64,000 bases of DNA. It comes from Ditylenchus dipsaci (taxonomy: Eukaryota; Nematoda; Chromadorea; Rhabditida; Anguinidae). Numbering within the stretch: the first letter of the stretch is position 1; every line of letters starts with the position of its first letter. The position numbers and the translations under genes were made by a program. A model generated the notes under the pieces. The model had not been told where the DNA came from. It saw nothing but the letters and a program-made list of their open reading frames with translations, and made no database searches. Where the stretch lies: NCBI GenBank assembly GCA_004194705.1, contig SADC01001287.1, forward strand, positions 496,001 through 560,000, written 5' to 3'. This document shows positions 44,753 through 56,405 of this stretch, piece after piece.

Positions 44753-45479
44753 GGTCACATTTCATTTCCGACATTTCATTTCGCAGCTTTTATGGGGTCC
44801 GAAAGTGATTTTAAAAAACAATTTCAGTCATAAATGTTTTATAACGCTTTAAAAAACCTTTTCTTTCAACTTCTATGTCTATTTTATGGAAAAATGACTA
44901 AAATGCAAGTTTTCCTAATTTTTTGGAATTTAGTCATTTTTCAAGAAATTGATTTTTTTGAAAAGCCATATCTCAACATTGGGATCTTCAAAAAACATTT
45001 TGTAACATAGGTTTGTAGCGCTTGAGCTGCGCTACAATAATTGATGCTGAGAATTTATTGTAACCTTTTAAATTTTATTTAAATTTCTATCAGTTAAAAT
45101 AACGAATACTTCTTTGAATACCTATTCGTTACTTTAACTGATAAAAATTTTAATAAAATTTCAAAGGTTAAAATAAATCCTTAGCATCGTATTGTAGCTC
45201 AGCTCAAGCGCTACAAACCTATGTTACAAAATCTTTTTTGAAGATCCCAATGTTGAGATATGACTTTTTCGAAAAAAATCAATTTCTTGAAAAAATGACT
45301 AATTCCAAAAAATTAGGAAAACTTGCATTTTAGTCATTTCCCATAAATAGACATAGAAGTTGAAGGAAAAGGGTTTTAAAAGCGTTATAAAACATTTCTG
45401 ACTGAAATTGTTTTTTAAAATCACTTTTCAGACCCCATAAAAGCTGCGAAATGAAATGTCGCGAAATGAAATGTGACCC
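44753..45479. mobile_element. Fold-back element G, 727 bp
   Basis: GGTCACATTTCATTTC and its complement form the ends next to TA. The arms pair almost perfectly to a centre near 45117. It carries the shared core (TTGTAGCGCAGCTCAAGCGC, TGTTACAAAAT, GTTGAGATATG). Confidence 0.88.
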
Positions 45480-45499
45480 TACCGTGCCTGGGAGGTGCT

Positions 45500-46190
45500 G
45501 TTAGGGCAAAAAATGTCTCTGAATCATAAACTTTTTGTATAAAAAATTTTTTAAAAATAAGAAGTTGAGGCCTCGGCAGAAGCTGGCCCCCACTAGTGCA
45601 TCATAGGCTGAGGCATAAACACAGTGAACCAAAAAAACTCTACCATCTTTTCAAATTTAGTTAAATTTAGTTTAGTTCAATTTTCGAAATTTCGTTACTG
45701 TTTCTTGTGAACAGTGTGTTCATATACATTTTCGGTCCATGTATGAGTCTGTTCGGAGGCACGGAGGAGCAAAAATGTTTTCAGTGTGCTCGGCTTTATG
45801 TCCAAACATCTCAATTTGCATTGCGAAAACATTTTAGGTAATATTTATATTCGTCCTAGTCACCCCAATCAACTATGACATGCTTAAGAAATATTTGAAT
45901 TAAAGATGATGAAAAAAGTTTAAATTTTTTATTGCATGTATTTTTCTGTGCTTCTATCTTTTTACTTTTTTCAAATAAATCACTTGACTTTTTAGAATTA
46001 AACAAAATGTGCTTACCAAATTTTTTACCGCGCTTTGGAAAGCAGCTGAAAGTACTCTTGTTTGAGTGAATTGACAAATTTGTGCTAAATTCTTCAAACG
46101 AATATTGTTTTCCATTGTTCAAATTACTGAATCGAGTTGAATGAGGTGCAACGTCTTAAAATAAAAAAGGTTGTAAAAATGTATAGTGAC
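45500..46190. other. No gene seen
   Basis: AT-rich; a minus-strand open frame at 45856-46122 is low-complexity and not supported by splice or start context. Confidence 0.4.
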
Positions 46191-46193
46191 ACT

Positions 46194-46363
46194 CCTACAG
46201 TACAAGTGACACTGCGATATAGTGACACTCTCAATAGAGTGAAATTTTAACGCGATTTGGTTGGCTTTGTTCTAAATAGAGCAAACTAGACCCTCGATAT
46301 AGTGGCACTCCGATATAGTGACACGTTCGATACAGAGACACCTAGCGCCGGTCCCGAGGGACT
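46194..46363. mobile_element. Pogo-like repeat remnant
   Basis: CAGTACAAGTGACAC on the left, then GATATAGTGACACTC units and CTAGCGCCGGTCCCGAGGGAC ending ACTG then TA. Related to the MITE at 43320. Confidence 0.6.
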
Positions 46364-46599
46364 GTAGCTAATTTTTCTGCCCAGAATAAGCTCTTTAAAA
46401 TGACTAAAACATTGTAATAATCCCTCTACTAATGACGACATGTCTGTCAGTCCGGACAAAAATATTTGCGTTCAAAAAACATTTCGTATCGAGACCAAAT
46501 TATTTTTCGTTTGGGGTATATAAGCAAATGAGTCGGTTATTTCATTCATTCTTAGGTTGTGTGGTGTGGTGAGCGGGTCGTCTGCTCCGAGCAGCTTTT

Positions 46600-47420
46600 T
46601 TGGGTGGATTGATTGGATTGGTTCAATCATTTGAGTTGTTTCGTCCAGTTGAATTGATTTAAATGTCTGGATCGATTCAATTTGGATGGATCGATTCAAT
46701 TGGATGGATAGGTTGGGTTGGTTGAATTGTTTCTATTGTTTGAATCGAAAGTATTTGTTTCGATTTAAATAATTAAATCAATTCAGCCAATCCGAATCTG
46801 TTCATCTAATTGGATCGATTCATCCAGATTGAATCGATCCAAACATTGAATTTGATTCGACTGTATGAATCGATCCAAATGGTTGAATCAATTCGATCTG
46901 TTTGGTCAATCCAACTGGCTGTATCGATCCAACTGGCTGTATCGATCCAACTGGCTGTATCGATCCAACTGGATGGATCGATCCAACTGGATGAATTGAT
47001 CCACTGGATGGATCGATCCAACTGTATGGGTGGATCCAACTGGCTGCATCAATCCAACTGGATTGATCGATCCAACTGGATGTATCGATCCAACTGGCTG
47101 TATCGATCCAACTGGATGATCGATCCAACTGGGCTGGATCGATCCAACTGGATGGATTGATCCAACTGTATGGGTGGATCCAACTGGCTGCATCAATCCA
47201 ACTGGATGGATCGATCCAACTGGATTGATCGATCCAACTGGATGTATCGATCCAACTGGCTGTATCGATCCAACTGGCTGCATCGATCCAACTGGATGGA
47301 ATCGATCCAACTGGACGGATCGATCCAACTGGGTTGATCGATCCAACTGGATGGATCGATGCAACTGATGGATCGATCCAACTGGATGGATCGATCCAAC
47401 TGGATGGATCGGTTGAACTG
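46600..47420. repeat. Tandem array of GGATCGATCCAACT units
   Basis: From about 46880 to 47415 there are some 30 copies of a 17-18 bp unit, ATCGATCCAACTGGCTGT and close variants, each with the palindrome GGATCGATCC. Flanks to 46600 and 47900 hold diverged units (TCGATTCAATTGGATGG). Long open frames on both strands, translating to repeats of SIQLD, SNWMDR or SWIDP, are consequences of the array. A related stretch lies at 8390-8520. Confidence 0.9.
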
Positions 47421-48960
47421 GCAATCACTTTGTTAAGCAATCATGGTGAGCTGTGGTAAGCAATCGTGTCTGTTTAAATCGACTCAATTGACTCGATTCA
47501 TATAGTTGAATTGATTTAATTGTGGATCGATTCAACCTGTGTGAACCGATTCAACTATTCGATTACCAATATCATTCTTTTAACTAAAGAAGGCAGTCAA
47601 CGGCGCGCGGCAGCGCGCCGCGTAAAAATGCGTTCAATGGTTTATTATCGCTCGACATCCGGATACATAATATTATTATATAATTATCATCATATCGTGG
47701 ATCAGCATGAAATAGGCATTGACGTCATATTCTTTATTCGCTCCGAAATTTCCAACCGAACACAAACGAACTGTCTGAATCGATTAAGTGGAATCAACTA
47801 ACTGTATCGGTCTGGCTTTGTATGGATAGATTAGGATTGGATGCAATGATTTTTTTTGTATGAATCGATACGTATGTCGATATGTATATGGATCGATTTA
47901 TTTAGCCATTATATTCAACATCCAATCCGCCAATTATAGAATACATCATACAATCCAGCCTACATCCTCCGCAGGCCTCTGCTCTTCAGCCACCAATCAT
48001 CCTGAGGCCGTTTCGATTGAGTTCGATTAAACCGGGTCATATTCCATAGGCGAAATGATTCAATTGACTGAATCAGGTAATATTATATCGATCCATTCGA
48101 AACGACTTGACTCATATAATTGTAACATCAACTACAAAAAGCACGCAACGGCCACATGAACAATGATTTCTGTGGTCTCCTTTGATATGGAAGTTTTGCT
48201 TCGACAGTCCTATACATAAGATAACCGTCATCATATATGTGTCAGCACGAAATACGCATAAACGTTATATTGATGCGAATCAGTTTATGTGGTTGAATCA
48301 ATTCAACTATTTGAATCAATCTAACCAATTCACTCGATTTATTTGGTTGATTAGTATTAAATATTCGGATCGACTTAACTGGGTGAAGCAGTTTAAGTGA
48401 ATTAGATAAATCGAATTGGCTAACCCGATTGATAGTTTAAATTCACACTATGAGCATTAATCTCATTCATTTTTATCGATACCGAAACTTGAACATTATA
48501 GCCAAATCTAATCTATCCATTCAGTAGAATCGACCCTCGCAGCTGAATTATATGCAACACTTGAATCGAATCAATTGAATTGGATAGAATTGAAAATTAA
48601 CCTTTTTTAATTATTCGAAAGCAACTACAAAAATAAAGCGACTACGAAAAGAAAAAAAACGAGGGCGCGCGCAGCGCGCCGGCCCTGGAAACTAGTCCTA
48701 CTACTATATTGGAGGGTTTTGTCCGCCCATCATCTTTTTGAAACGGAAAAGTGACCGGAAAGCATGTTCTAGCACATTTTCGCGCGAAGAAAATGATTCG
48801 AGATGTTTAGTTCACAGTGCAGACAAGAAATTTTGCCGACTCAAGGGGTATGTGGTCTAATCCAAATGGTGCTACCCATATACTCAGGTACCCAGACATC
48901 CTTATTCAGATGTTAGCACCCAGGTTCTCAAGTTTCCTGATTCAGGTGGTAGTACCAACT
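47421..48960. other. Diverged array flank, no gene
   Basis: GATTCAATTG-like motifs fade out through 48600. Two GC-rich palindromic patches, GGCGCGCGGCAGCGCGCC near 47602 and GGCGCGCGCAGCGCGCC near 48664, stand out. No exon supported. Confidence 0.5.
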
Positions 48961-50230
48961 GTCTAAGTGAAAGCAAACGGCGGTAAATTGATCCTGTTCA
49001 AATTGAACCTCTACAAAAGGAACCCCGGCAAGTTGACCCTTCGGTAAAATTTACCGGGTAAATTGAACCTCCAAATTTGTCTTAAGAGGATTTTTTATTC
49101 GAATGAGTTTTGACGCTGGTGTCATATGCCTTCCCACCACCAACCTTTAGTAGGGATGTACGTATAGTAAAAGGAATATTTCAGGCCATATAAGAAGTGG
49201 GAGAAAATATTAAAGGCTACTTTGTGTCGCTTGATTCACTCTCAACGGTCCGATCCACCCTAAGTAATCCAGATCTGTTATTAATAATCCAGATCCACCC
49301 TCAATGCTTAGATTCATCCTCAGTGGACTTGATTAACCCTCAATCTACCCAGAATCCTTTGGCGTCCTCCTTCATTTGGACGTTCAGTAACCGAAAAATG
49401 CAGTCAACTCTCTTTATAGTGAAAAATTAAAATTAAGCTTTGTTGTCTTATGAAGAGCTCTCATTATTGAAATCTTTTTCTATAATCCAACTTCACTTCT
49501 TCTGGATAATCTATGCGACAACAAAACCAAGTGGTCGTCCATTTGTACAATTTTTGTGTTTTTTGGGTCCCAAAATATGTCTTTTGGATAGACTTCAACA
49601 TAATTCTGAGCGCACGCTAAAAATTGGACCATTTTTAAGTGGTCAATTTAAATCGGGCCTGTTCAAATTGGGCTAAAGTCAAATTGGGCCAATTAAAATT
49701 GATCCAAATTTAAATCGGGCTACATTTTTTTTGCGGAAAAGGACGTTTAATTTCTAAATACAGTCAAACATTAATAAAAGCAACCTCTGCGGGACGGAAA
49801 AATGTTCGTTATATTGAGCGTTCATTATACTGAAGGTTCGTTATATCGAAGTGTTTTCACTAAAAATTAATAAAGGCTTCGGTTTTTCTACTACATTTGC
49901 CTAATAATGTTTGAGTGAAGATACACCTTTCTATCTGACCTCAGGTTACTTCTTCTTTGTCCTCATTTTTAATCCTTTGGGTAAATGTATCATTAAGCAC
50001 TGTTTTTTCTCCAATTTCTATCCCGCTCTAATAAGCGCACCGGGTGGAGGTAAATATCTCTTTATCCCATCTCACTGCAATCATTGCTGCTGCAATCATT
50101 CGGAACTAACAAATTTTGATAAAACGCTAAAATAATTGTTCGGAAGGACATTGTGAAAACTTTTTTTTCTTAATGTTGTATATATTTTTTATCAGAAGTG
50201 GACCTTATCGGTTCAGGTGTGGGCCACCGA
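48961..50230. other. No gene; AAATTGAACC and AAATTGGGCC simple repeats
   Basis: AAATTGAACCTC units at 48985-49075 and AAATTGGGCC or AAATCGGGC units at 49640-49735. A pogo-like end (CAGTCAAACATTAAT, GTTCGTTATATTGAG units) is at 49762-49850. Nothing coding was recognised. Confidence 0.45.
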
Positions 50231-50239
50231 TGTTTTGGC

Positions 50240-50716
50240 GGGAGGTTTATTCGACAACCGGAAACTAAAAAAACCGGAAAATAAACCAAAAAAATTCAAC
50301 TACCGCGTATTCAGAAGGCGGATAATTCAACAGTGAAAAATTTCAAAAGCGAATAATTCAACAGAGAATAGTTCAAACAATAATTATTTCAAAAATTGGA
50401 TTGTTCAACAGAGTAATATTCAACAGTCGCACATTTCAACAAATTTTTTACGAAAAGGTCAGCAAAAGTCTAAGTTCGCCATTTCACAAAAATTTCTCAG
50501 TTTAGATATTAGACTTTTGCATATTTGACTGTGGAGAGTTACTCTGCTAAATTGTCCGGCTTTCGAATATCACTCTGTTGAACTATCCGACTGTGGAAAT
50601 AACTCTGTAAAATTATCCGGTTTTTTAATTATCCACTGTCGGATTATCCACCTTTTAAATACGTGGTTAAAAAATTTTCCTCTGTTCAATTATCCGCTTT
50701 TTCAGATTTCCGCCCC
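50240..50716. mobile_element. Array-ended element with ATTCAACAG repeats
   Basis: Tandem GGATAATTCAACAG-type units at 50315-50440 face inverted CTGTTGAATTATCCG-type units at 50520-50715. This is the third distinct element here with tandem-array inverted ends. Ends and target duplication not resolved. Confidence 0.55.
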
Positions 50717-50799
50717 ACCATTTTTTCACTAAATTTTTTATTTGTTGATTATGACAATTATAGTACTTTGACGCTACTGTCATATACCCCTCCCCCCTC

Positions 50800-51535
50800 G
50801 AATCGGGCGACGAAAGATAGGGCCATTTCAGATTACGCCATTTCGGATTGCGCCACTCTCAAAGCGCCAGTGCAGATTGCTTTAAAATAATACTGAGCCA
50901 CATTTTCCAAGTTGTAATTCAATGACTTTGTTGCACTTACTTGGTCGACCTGATAATTTTGACACCTTTTCATGTTCTTTAGTTAGCAATTTTAGATAAA
51001 GATGCCAGAAATTGGCAATTTTTAATTGACGCAATTCCCTTTGGCGCAATGTTATTTGTAGTGGAGAAATTGAATGGCTAAATTTTTTACCCCGCCAAAT
51101 CATTCTTTTACGTCGCCATTCAATCATCATCATTCAAGATCATTCAATCATTCTTTTACGGGGGGAGGCGGTGTGAGTAAATTTTTGCGAAATTCGATTG
51201 CCTGGATGAGATTTCCAGTCAGATGGGCTAAATCACTCAAAATTCCACCCTGAATCAATCTCAACCATCTGAAACCACCCCCAAACTGCTCCAACCAGTA
51301 TCTAAGTACCCTAAATCAGTGCTTAGGGTGGGATTCTGAGCGATCCAAGTCATTTTTGACTACAAAATTCGGATTCCGGCAAAATTAATGCAGTATTTAC
51401 TGACAATTCAAATTTAGATGGTAAATTTAAATTTGGCGGGGTAAATGATAAATTTGGCGGGTGAAATACTTACAGCCAATTTGAATGTGGTGCAATCTGA
51501 AATGGCGCTATCTTTTGCTGCCTTTCGAATCATAC
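50800..51535. mobile_element. Element with ATTCG...GCCATTTCAGATT inverted ends
   Basis: CGAAAGATAGGGCCATTTCAG on the left corresponds in reverse complement to CTGAAATGGCGCTATCTTTTG on the right, next to CGAAT. Units of CATTTCAGATTGCGCC are repeated at the left end. Non-coding interior. Confidence 0.6.
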
Positions 51536-51559
51536 CTTTGACCAATCGACCGTCTTAAG

Positions 51560-52260
51560 CTGAATTCACAATGAGGAGTCTGTTTGCGGATGCTAAATCA
51601 GATTTGTAACACGGAAATGGCCATAACTTTTTTTTAAATTTTTAAAAAAGGTTTTCTTGGTGCCATTTTGTAGCCAAGTTCATGGCTACCAGATAAGCGA
51701 TTGATAAAAAAGATGTTGTTGAAAAAATTGAGTTTAAAAAGAAATACTCTGCCCAAGCATCCGCACTCGAATTCGAGTTAATATTCTTGGGCGGAGTCTT
51801 AAAATTTTTGTCTGAGTTTTTAAAGCAATATTTACTCACTCAATAGCTCATTTGGTAGCCCTAAACCTCACTATATGATGTCAGAAGCTATATAAGCAAC
51901 TGAAAATAAAAAACCACACCAACTGAATAGTTTGCGAACACAGTAAAAAAGCGAGGATTCTGTTTCGCAGACTCTTAAGGCGCACACACAAGAGGAGTCT
52001 GTTCAGCATCCGCAAACAGCCTCCTCATTGTGAACACTTTAGCATCCTCACTCTTCATCCGGATTTAGCATCCACAAACAGCATCTTCACCCCAGAGTGT
52101 ACACAATTAGGAAACAGAATCCGCAAACAGCATCCGCAATCTGTTTAAGCCTCCACACTCTGTTCACAATAGGGATTGAAGAGTCTGATTGAGGATGCTG
52201 ATTCTGCGGACGCTGAGTGAGTAATCAGACTACTCAATCAGACTCCTCACTCTAAAATAC
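51560..52260. mobile_element. Element with GGATGCTGTTTGCGGA repeats
   Basis: Units of CAATGAGGAGTCTGTTTGCG and complements (GCATCCGCAAACAGCATCC) occur at 51570-51600 and 51985-52255. A second cluster of the same units is at 54360-54600. Confidence 0.55.
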
Positions 52261-52359
52261 CATAATTGCCCTTTTTCTTCTATTTCGTTCAGATTTTTTC
52301 ACTTTGTCATGTCTGATAGGCCTGATATGCCTTTATGGCAGCTTTTTGAGGCCAATACC

Positions 52360-52745
52360 CCGAATCAACCCAAGCCACCCCAAATTAACAAAAATTAGCC
52401 GAAACCACCCGAAACCACCTCAAATCACCCCGAATCACCCCAAATTACCCTAAACACACCAATTACCCGAAATCATTCAAACACCCGAAATCATAACAAA
52501 CCATCCCAGATCACTCCAAACCACCCGAAGTTACTCCAAACCACCCCAGATTACCCAAACAACCGCAAATTAATTCAAACCACCTCAAGTTATCCCCAAA
52601 CAGCCCCAAATACCCCAACCAGCCCAAACACCCCAGATTACTCCAAACCACCCCAAGTTACCTATATCATCCTAAATTACTTGAAGCCAGCCTAAACTAC
52701 CCTAAACATCTTCAACCAGTTAAAACCAACTCAACCACCACCCTC
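52360..52745. repeat. CCAAACCACCCC-like tandem repeat
   Basis: About 25 degenerate copies of a 15-16 bp unit, ACCCCAAATTACCCC or CCAAACCACCCGAA. No coding value. Confidence 0.8.
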
Positions 52746-53124
52746 CCAGGATAAGGCAGAAAGAATACATCAACTGGTGCTCCAAACTTCTAAATACACT
52801 TGAATAGTACAGTCGAACCTGGATAAGCCACCACCTCTGAAGAGGCCGATTCGTGGCGGTTTATTGAGGGTGCCATGTTGAGAAAAATTTTCGAAAGTGT
52901 CCGCGTTATTTCGACAAACCCTGTACAATATTGTTAAACCACATGTGTCAACAAGAGAACCGCTATGCAATTCCAACTATAATCTAGACTCTGCTGAACA
53001 AGGAGTTTTTTTAACTTTTCACCGCACACTACTACTACTACCACACGATTTTCACTATTTAATTTATTCAAGTGTAACAACGAGACATTCGGGAACAAAC
53101 ATGTTTGAATAACGCATCATTGCC

Positions 53125-54202
53125 TTAGAACTTTTCGAACGCCTTTCTGAAACCAGCGGCCTTGACGACTTTGAGGACATTGAAAGCGGACAGTCTTGCT
53201 CAGAGGACGGCATTCTTTAATGGTGACAACATCTCCAGCAGCCATATCTCTGAAAACTCAAACATAAATCTGTGGTAAACATTTGAAGTAGGTTTATACA
53301 CGCGATACGATTCACGCACAAATATTTTGTGTATTTGAGACCATTAATGGTCACGACTAAAGAAAAATGCAGAGAGCTAGATAATTGTTTGCATTGGATT
53401 CCCCGCACACGGTCCCCTTAGAATTCCCTGGTCATAAAATTAAAAGCGCTCTCAAAATCATAGACCATTGGGATGAATTAGATCAGTCAAAATACAGTTG
53501 GGCTAAATTGGGGGCCGCAAATAGCTTAGCAAATACGGCAGCAACACATTGGCATAATGCGAATAGAAGAGTAAGTCAACTAACCGGAAGCAAGGAGAGC
53601 AATGCACAGACATGTTCCTGTGACGCTTCTCATATCGACGGTACTTGCGGGCAAAGTGAAGATAGTCACGGCGGATGACGATTGTGCGCTGCATCTTGGT
53701 CTTGACCACCACAGCAGACAGAATTCGTCCACGAATTGACACATTTCCAGTCCAAGGCGTTTCTTGTCAATGTAGGTGCCTTTGTAGCCTAAACTTGGCT
53801 GATTAGGAGAAATGAAGAAAAAACCACCACGGCTAGACCTATAGGTGCGTCCACATAATTAAAAAATCCCGCACCCAGCCCACTTCCCCACCATAAACTC
53901 GTGTTTACAATAAAATTTGATCTAGTCAAAAGTGACGAGTATGGGTGCGGTGTGGGATTGAGTAAAGAGTGTGAGTATGGATGAGAGTGTGGGCGGTTCT
54001 GAGCGCTATTATGAGCGTGCCTGAAGCGTCAAAATCTTGTCTAAAAAACTAACCTCACGAGGAATCTAAAGCCCAGCCCCAATGTTTTCGACGTAGCGAT
54101 CAGTCTTGCTCTTCAGCTTCTTACCAATACCATGTGCGCAGAACTTGTTGTTGAGGAACACATTCTGCTGCTTCTGGAAAGCTTTCTCCGTTTGTTCGCC
54201 AT
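53125..54202 (-). CDS. RPS11: Ribosomal protein S11 (uS17)
   Basis: Minus-strand exons 54202-54054, 53798-53585 and 53249-53125 join at GT-AG introns of 255 and 335 bp. The frame pieces [100 protein letters not shown] and the C-terminus cover all of eukaryotic uS17, a small-subunit protein that binds 18S rRNA. The frame is broken at the start (GG to G), at an apparent TAG near 54068 (one G too many and one A too few a few bases apart), at about 53773 (one base short) and at about 53176 (one T too many). All are single-base run-length changes or adjacent to them, so the gene is probably functional and misread. The ATG is at 54200-54202. Confidence 0.9.
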
Positions 54203-54359
54203 TTTCGCGAATTTCACACTGCTGAAAAGAAATAAATAAGACAACAACTGTAATCTGCATCTCATCATTCAAAAAAAGTATCGGCGAAGGGAAAAAATAA
54301 TAAAGAAGTGAAAATTTGGCGTATTAAATACCGTAATATTTATGAAAGTCATAATGAGT

Positions 54360-54600
54360 GAGGAAACAGCATCCGCAAACAGCATCCTCACCCTAGGGTG
54401 TTCACAATGAGGATTCTGTTCGCGGATGCTGTTTGCGGATGGTGACTGCGGATGCTTCATCCTCATTGTGAACAGAGTGTGGAGGCTAAAACAGACTGCG
54501 GGTGCTGTTTGCGGAGTCTGATTGAGGATGCTGCTCCTCATTGTGTTTGCGGCTTTAGTGAGTAGTCTGTTTTAGCATCCGCAAACAGACTTCTCATTGT
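54360..54600. repeat. GGATGCTGTTTGCGGA repeat cluster
   Basis: About ten alternating-orientation units (GCATCCGCAAACAGC, TGTTTGCGGATG, TCATTGTGAACA) as at 51560-52260. It lies just upstream of the RPS11 start. Confidence 0.7.
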
Positions 54601-54609
54601 GAATACGCC

Positions 54610-55555
54610 TTTAAATCAAATTCGTCTCGAATCTTACTTCAACTATATAGTAGGCCTTTGATGAATGCATAATTTTGATGGAAATTTTAATGGACTATTT
54701 TTGACCGGTCTTCAGAATAAGCCTAGCTTTTTCACACGTCTAGGCTGGATCCTACAAACGGTGGTCAATATCTTCTGGTCGTCAAAACATCCGATTCTTT
54801 TCATTACTCACATATTTTGTATTACACCGTTAACAGAGACATATCAGGAAGCCGGTGGTTTGATATTCTACCAGGTGAAGACTTTAAAAATTAAATGCTG
54901 TAAAATTTTTATAGCAAATCCTTACTGAAAAATAATCGAAAAGGTGCATGAGGGAACTTTAGAGTCTTAAAAACATGTTCATAAGCGAAGAATAATAAAA
55001 ATCTACACTGATATAAGACTAATCTCGATACAAGACCACGTTGTAAATGGTTGTTGCAATTTTGGATGAGGCTTTCTCTATAAATCACTCTTGATAATCG
55101 CACCACCTAGATCTCTTTTAACAATTGGTCTTATAATAAGAGTGAAATGTCATCGTAAATCATTGAATAAACTAATTTCGCACATGTATGCTCCTATAAG
55201 GAGCTGCGATAGCAGCGCTTGGACACTAGTTGTAATATAAACCGACGTCAGGGTTTTTGTTCATTTTCCCTTTTGTTTGAATTTACGCCTCTTTGGATCT
55301 TATTTCAGCTGTTTTTTTCTCATTTTTTTAGTCGCAGAGTAGGCCAGCGCACATTGGCACAGACTCGAACGTTGTCCCATCATCTGTGTTATTGTAAATT
55401 TCATCTTACAGTTTTGAAGCGAAACATAAGCATAAAGAGTCGAACTGAAAGCCTATCACCTCCAGTAAACAGACAACCTTGATAAACGGACACCTTGAGC
55501 AGCTATTTTTTGGTTATAGAAACTCGACTCGCGTAGGTGGAGGGTAGGCGTACAC
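54610..55555. other. No gene called
   Basis: Two open frames (54665-54928, 55219-55482) of 87 codons lack acceptor, donor or start evidence that I trust. The rest is AT-rich. Confidence 0.35.
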
Positions 55556-55561
55556 AGGATG

Positions 55562-55805
55562 GTACTTGTTTAGTTGAGGTCCCCTCCAAAAGATCAATTA
55601 TATTTTGTTCTAACATGATGTTTTTTAGATACAAAGTTTACTTTTACTGTAATGTAAGTACTCAAGTAGAGATAAAGAGGAAGCGCAAACATATTATTCA
55701 ACGACTTGTGAAACATAATGACTGTAAATTTTGAGGGTCAACAGGAAAAGTCGTTTCCAAAATAATAATTGATCTTTTGAAGGGGGGCCCCGACTAAACA
55801 AGTAC
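55562..55805. mobile_element. 244-bp palindromic MITE
   Basis: GTACTTGTTTAGTTGAGGTC faces CCCGACTAAACAAGTAC, and AAAGATCAATTATATTTTG faces AAATAATAATTGATCTTTT. Confidence 0.8.
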
Positions 55806-56133
55806 AGCACTAGGCTTAGGCTTAGGGACAACCCGTACTAATTTCAGCATTTTTCAAAAAAAATGGTTTTTGGGGTACCTGAACAATTATTGGGAGGGCG
55901 GAGGGGGATGTTAAAACCGAGTAACTTTTGGGGGGAAGGGGGGGGCGGTGTTTGAGAACGAGTAGCATCAACTTTTCTTACTAATTATACACAGATTACT
56001 ATTATCAGTTCACTATTTGATTTAGATGTTTCGAAGGGGCATGCTCGCCGCTGACGGGAATATTTCGAAAGGCGAGTACCAAGTAAATTAGAAAAAGAAT
56101 TATTTTGAAATAAAAATTTGTCGAGCATTTTTT

Positions 56134-56405
56134 GCATGGTTCTCAAAACCTACAAATTTCTAGAGGCCTACAAGACCTACAAAAACCTACAAAATTTTTA
56201 TTATCTTCTTTGTCTTTCTATCTGTACTTTTGTCGAAAAGTTTTTTCACGGTAAAAAGTAAAGTTGTTCAGAGCTTCAGCTCTACAATTTTACTTTTTAC
56301 CGAAAAATAAGTTTTCGGTAAAAGTACAGATAAAAAACAAAGAAGATAAGAAAAATTTTGTAGGTCTTGTAGGCCTCTGCAAATTTGTAGGTTTTGAGAA
56401 CATGC
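56134..56405. mobile_element. 272-bp palindromic MITE
   Basis: GCATGGTTCTCAAAACCTAC faces GTAGGTTTTGAGAACATGC; GGCCTACAAGACCTAC faces GTAGGTCTTGTAGGCC. The centre is near 56270. Confidence 0.85.

Noticed and set aside
46820..47440. 206-, 172- and 116-codon open frames with SIQLD or SWIDP repeats
   Set aside because: Translation of the GGATCGATCC tandem array on both strands; no start context, splice sites or non-repeat domain.
54066..54070. Apparent TAG stop in RPS11 as evidence for stop-codon reassignment or a pseudogene
   Set aside because: Two compensating one-base run-length changes around it explain the stop; the rest of the exon fits uS17.
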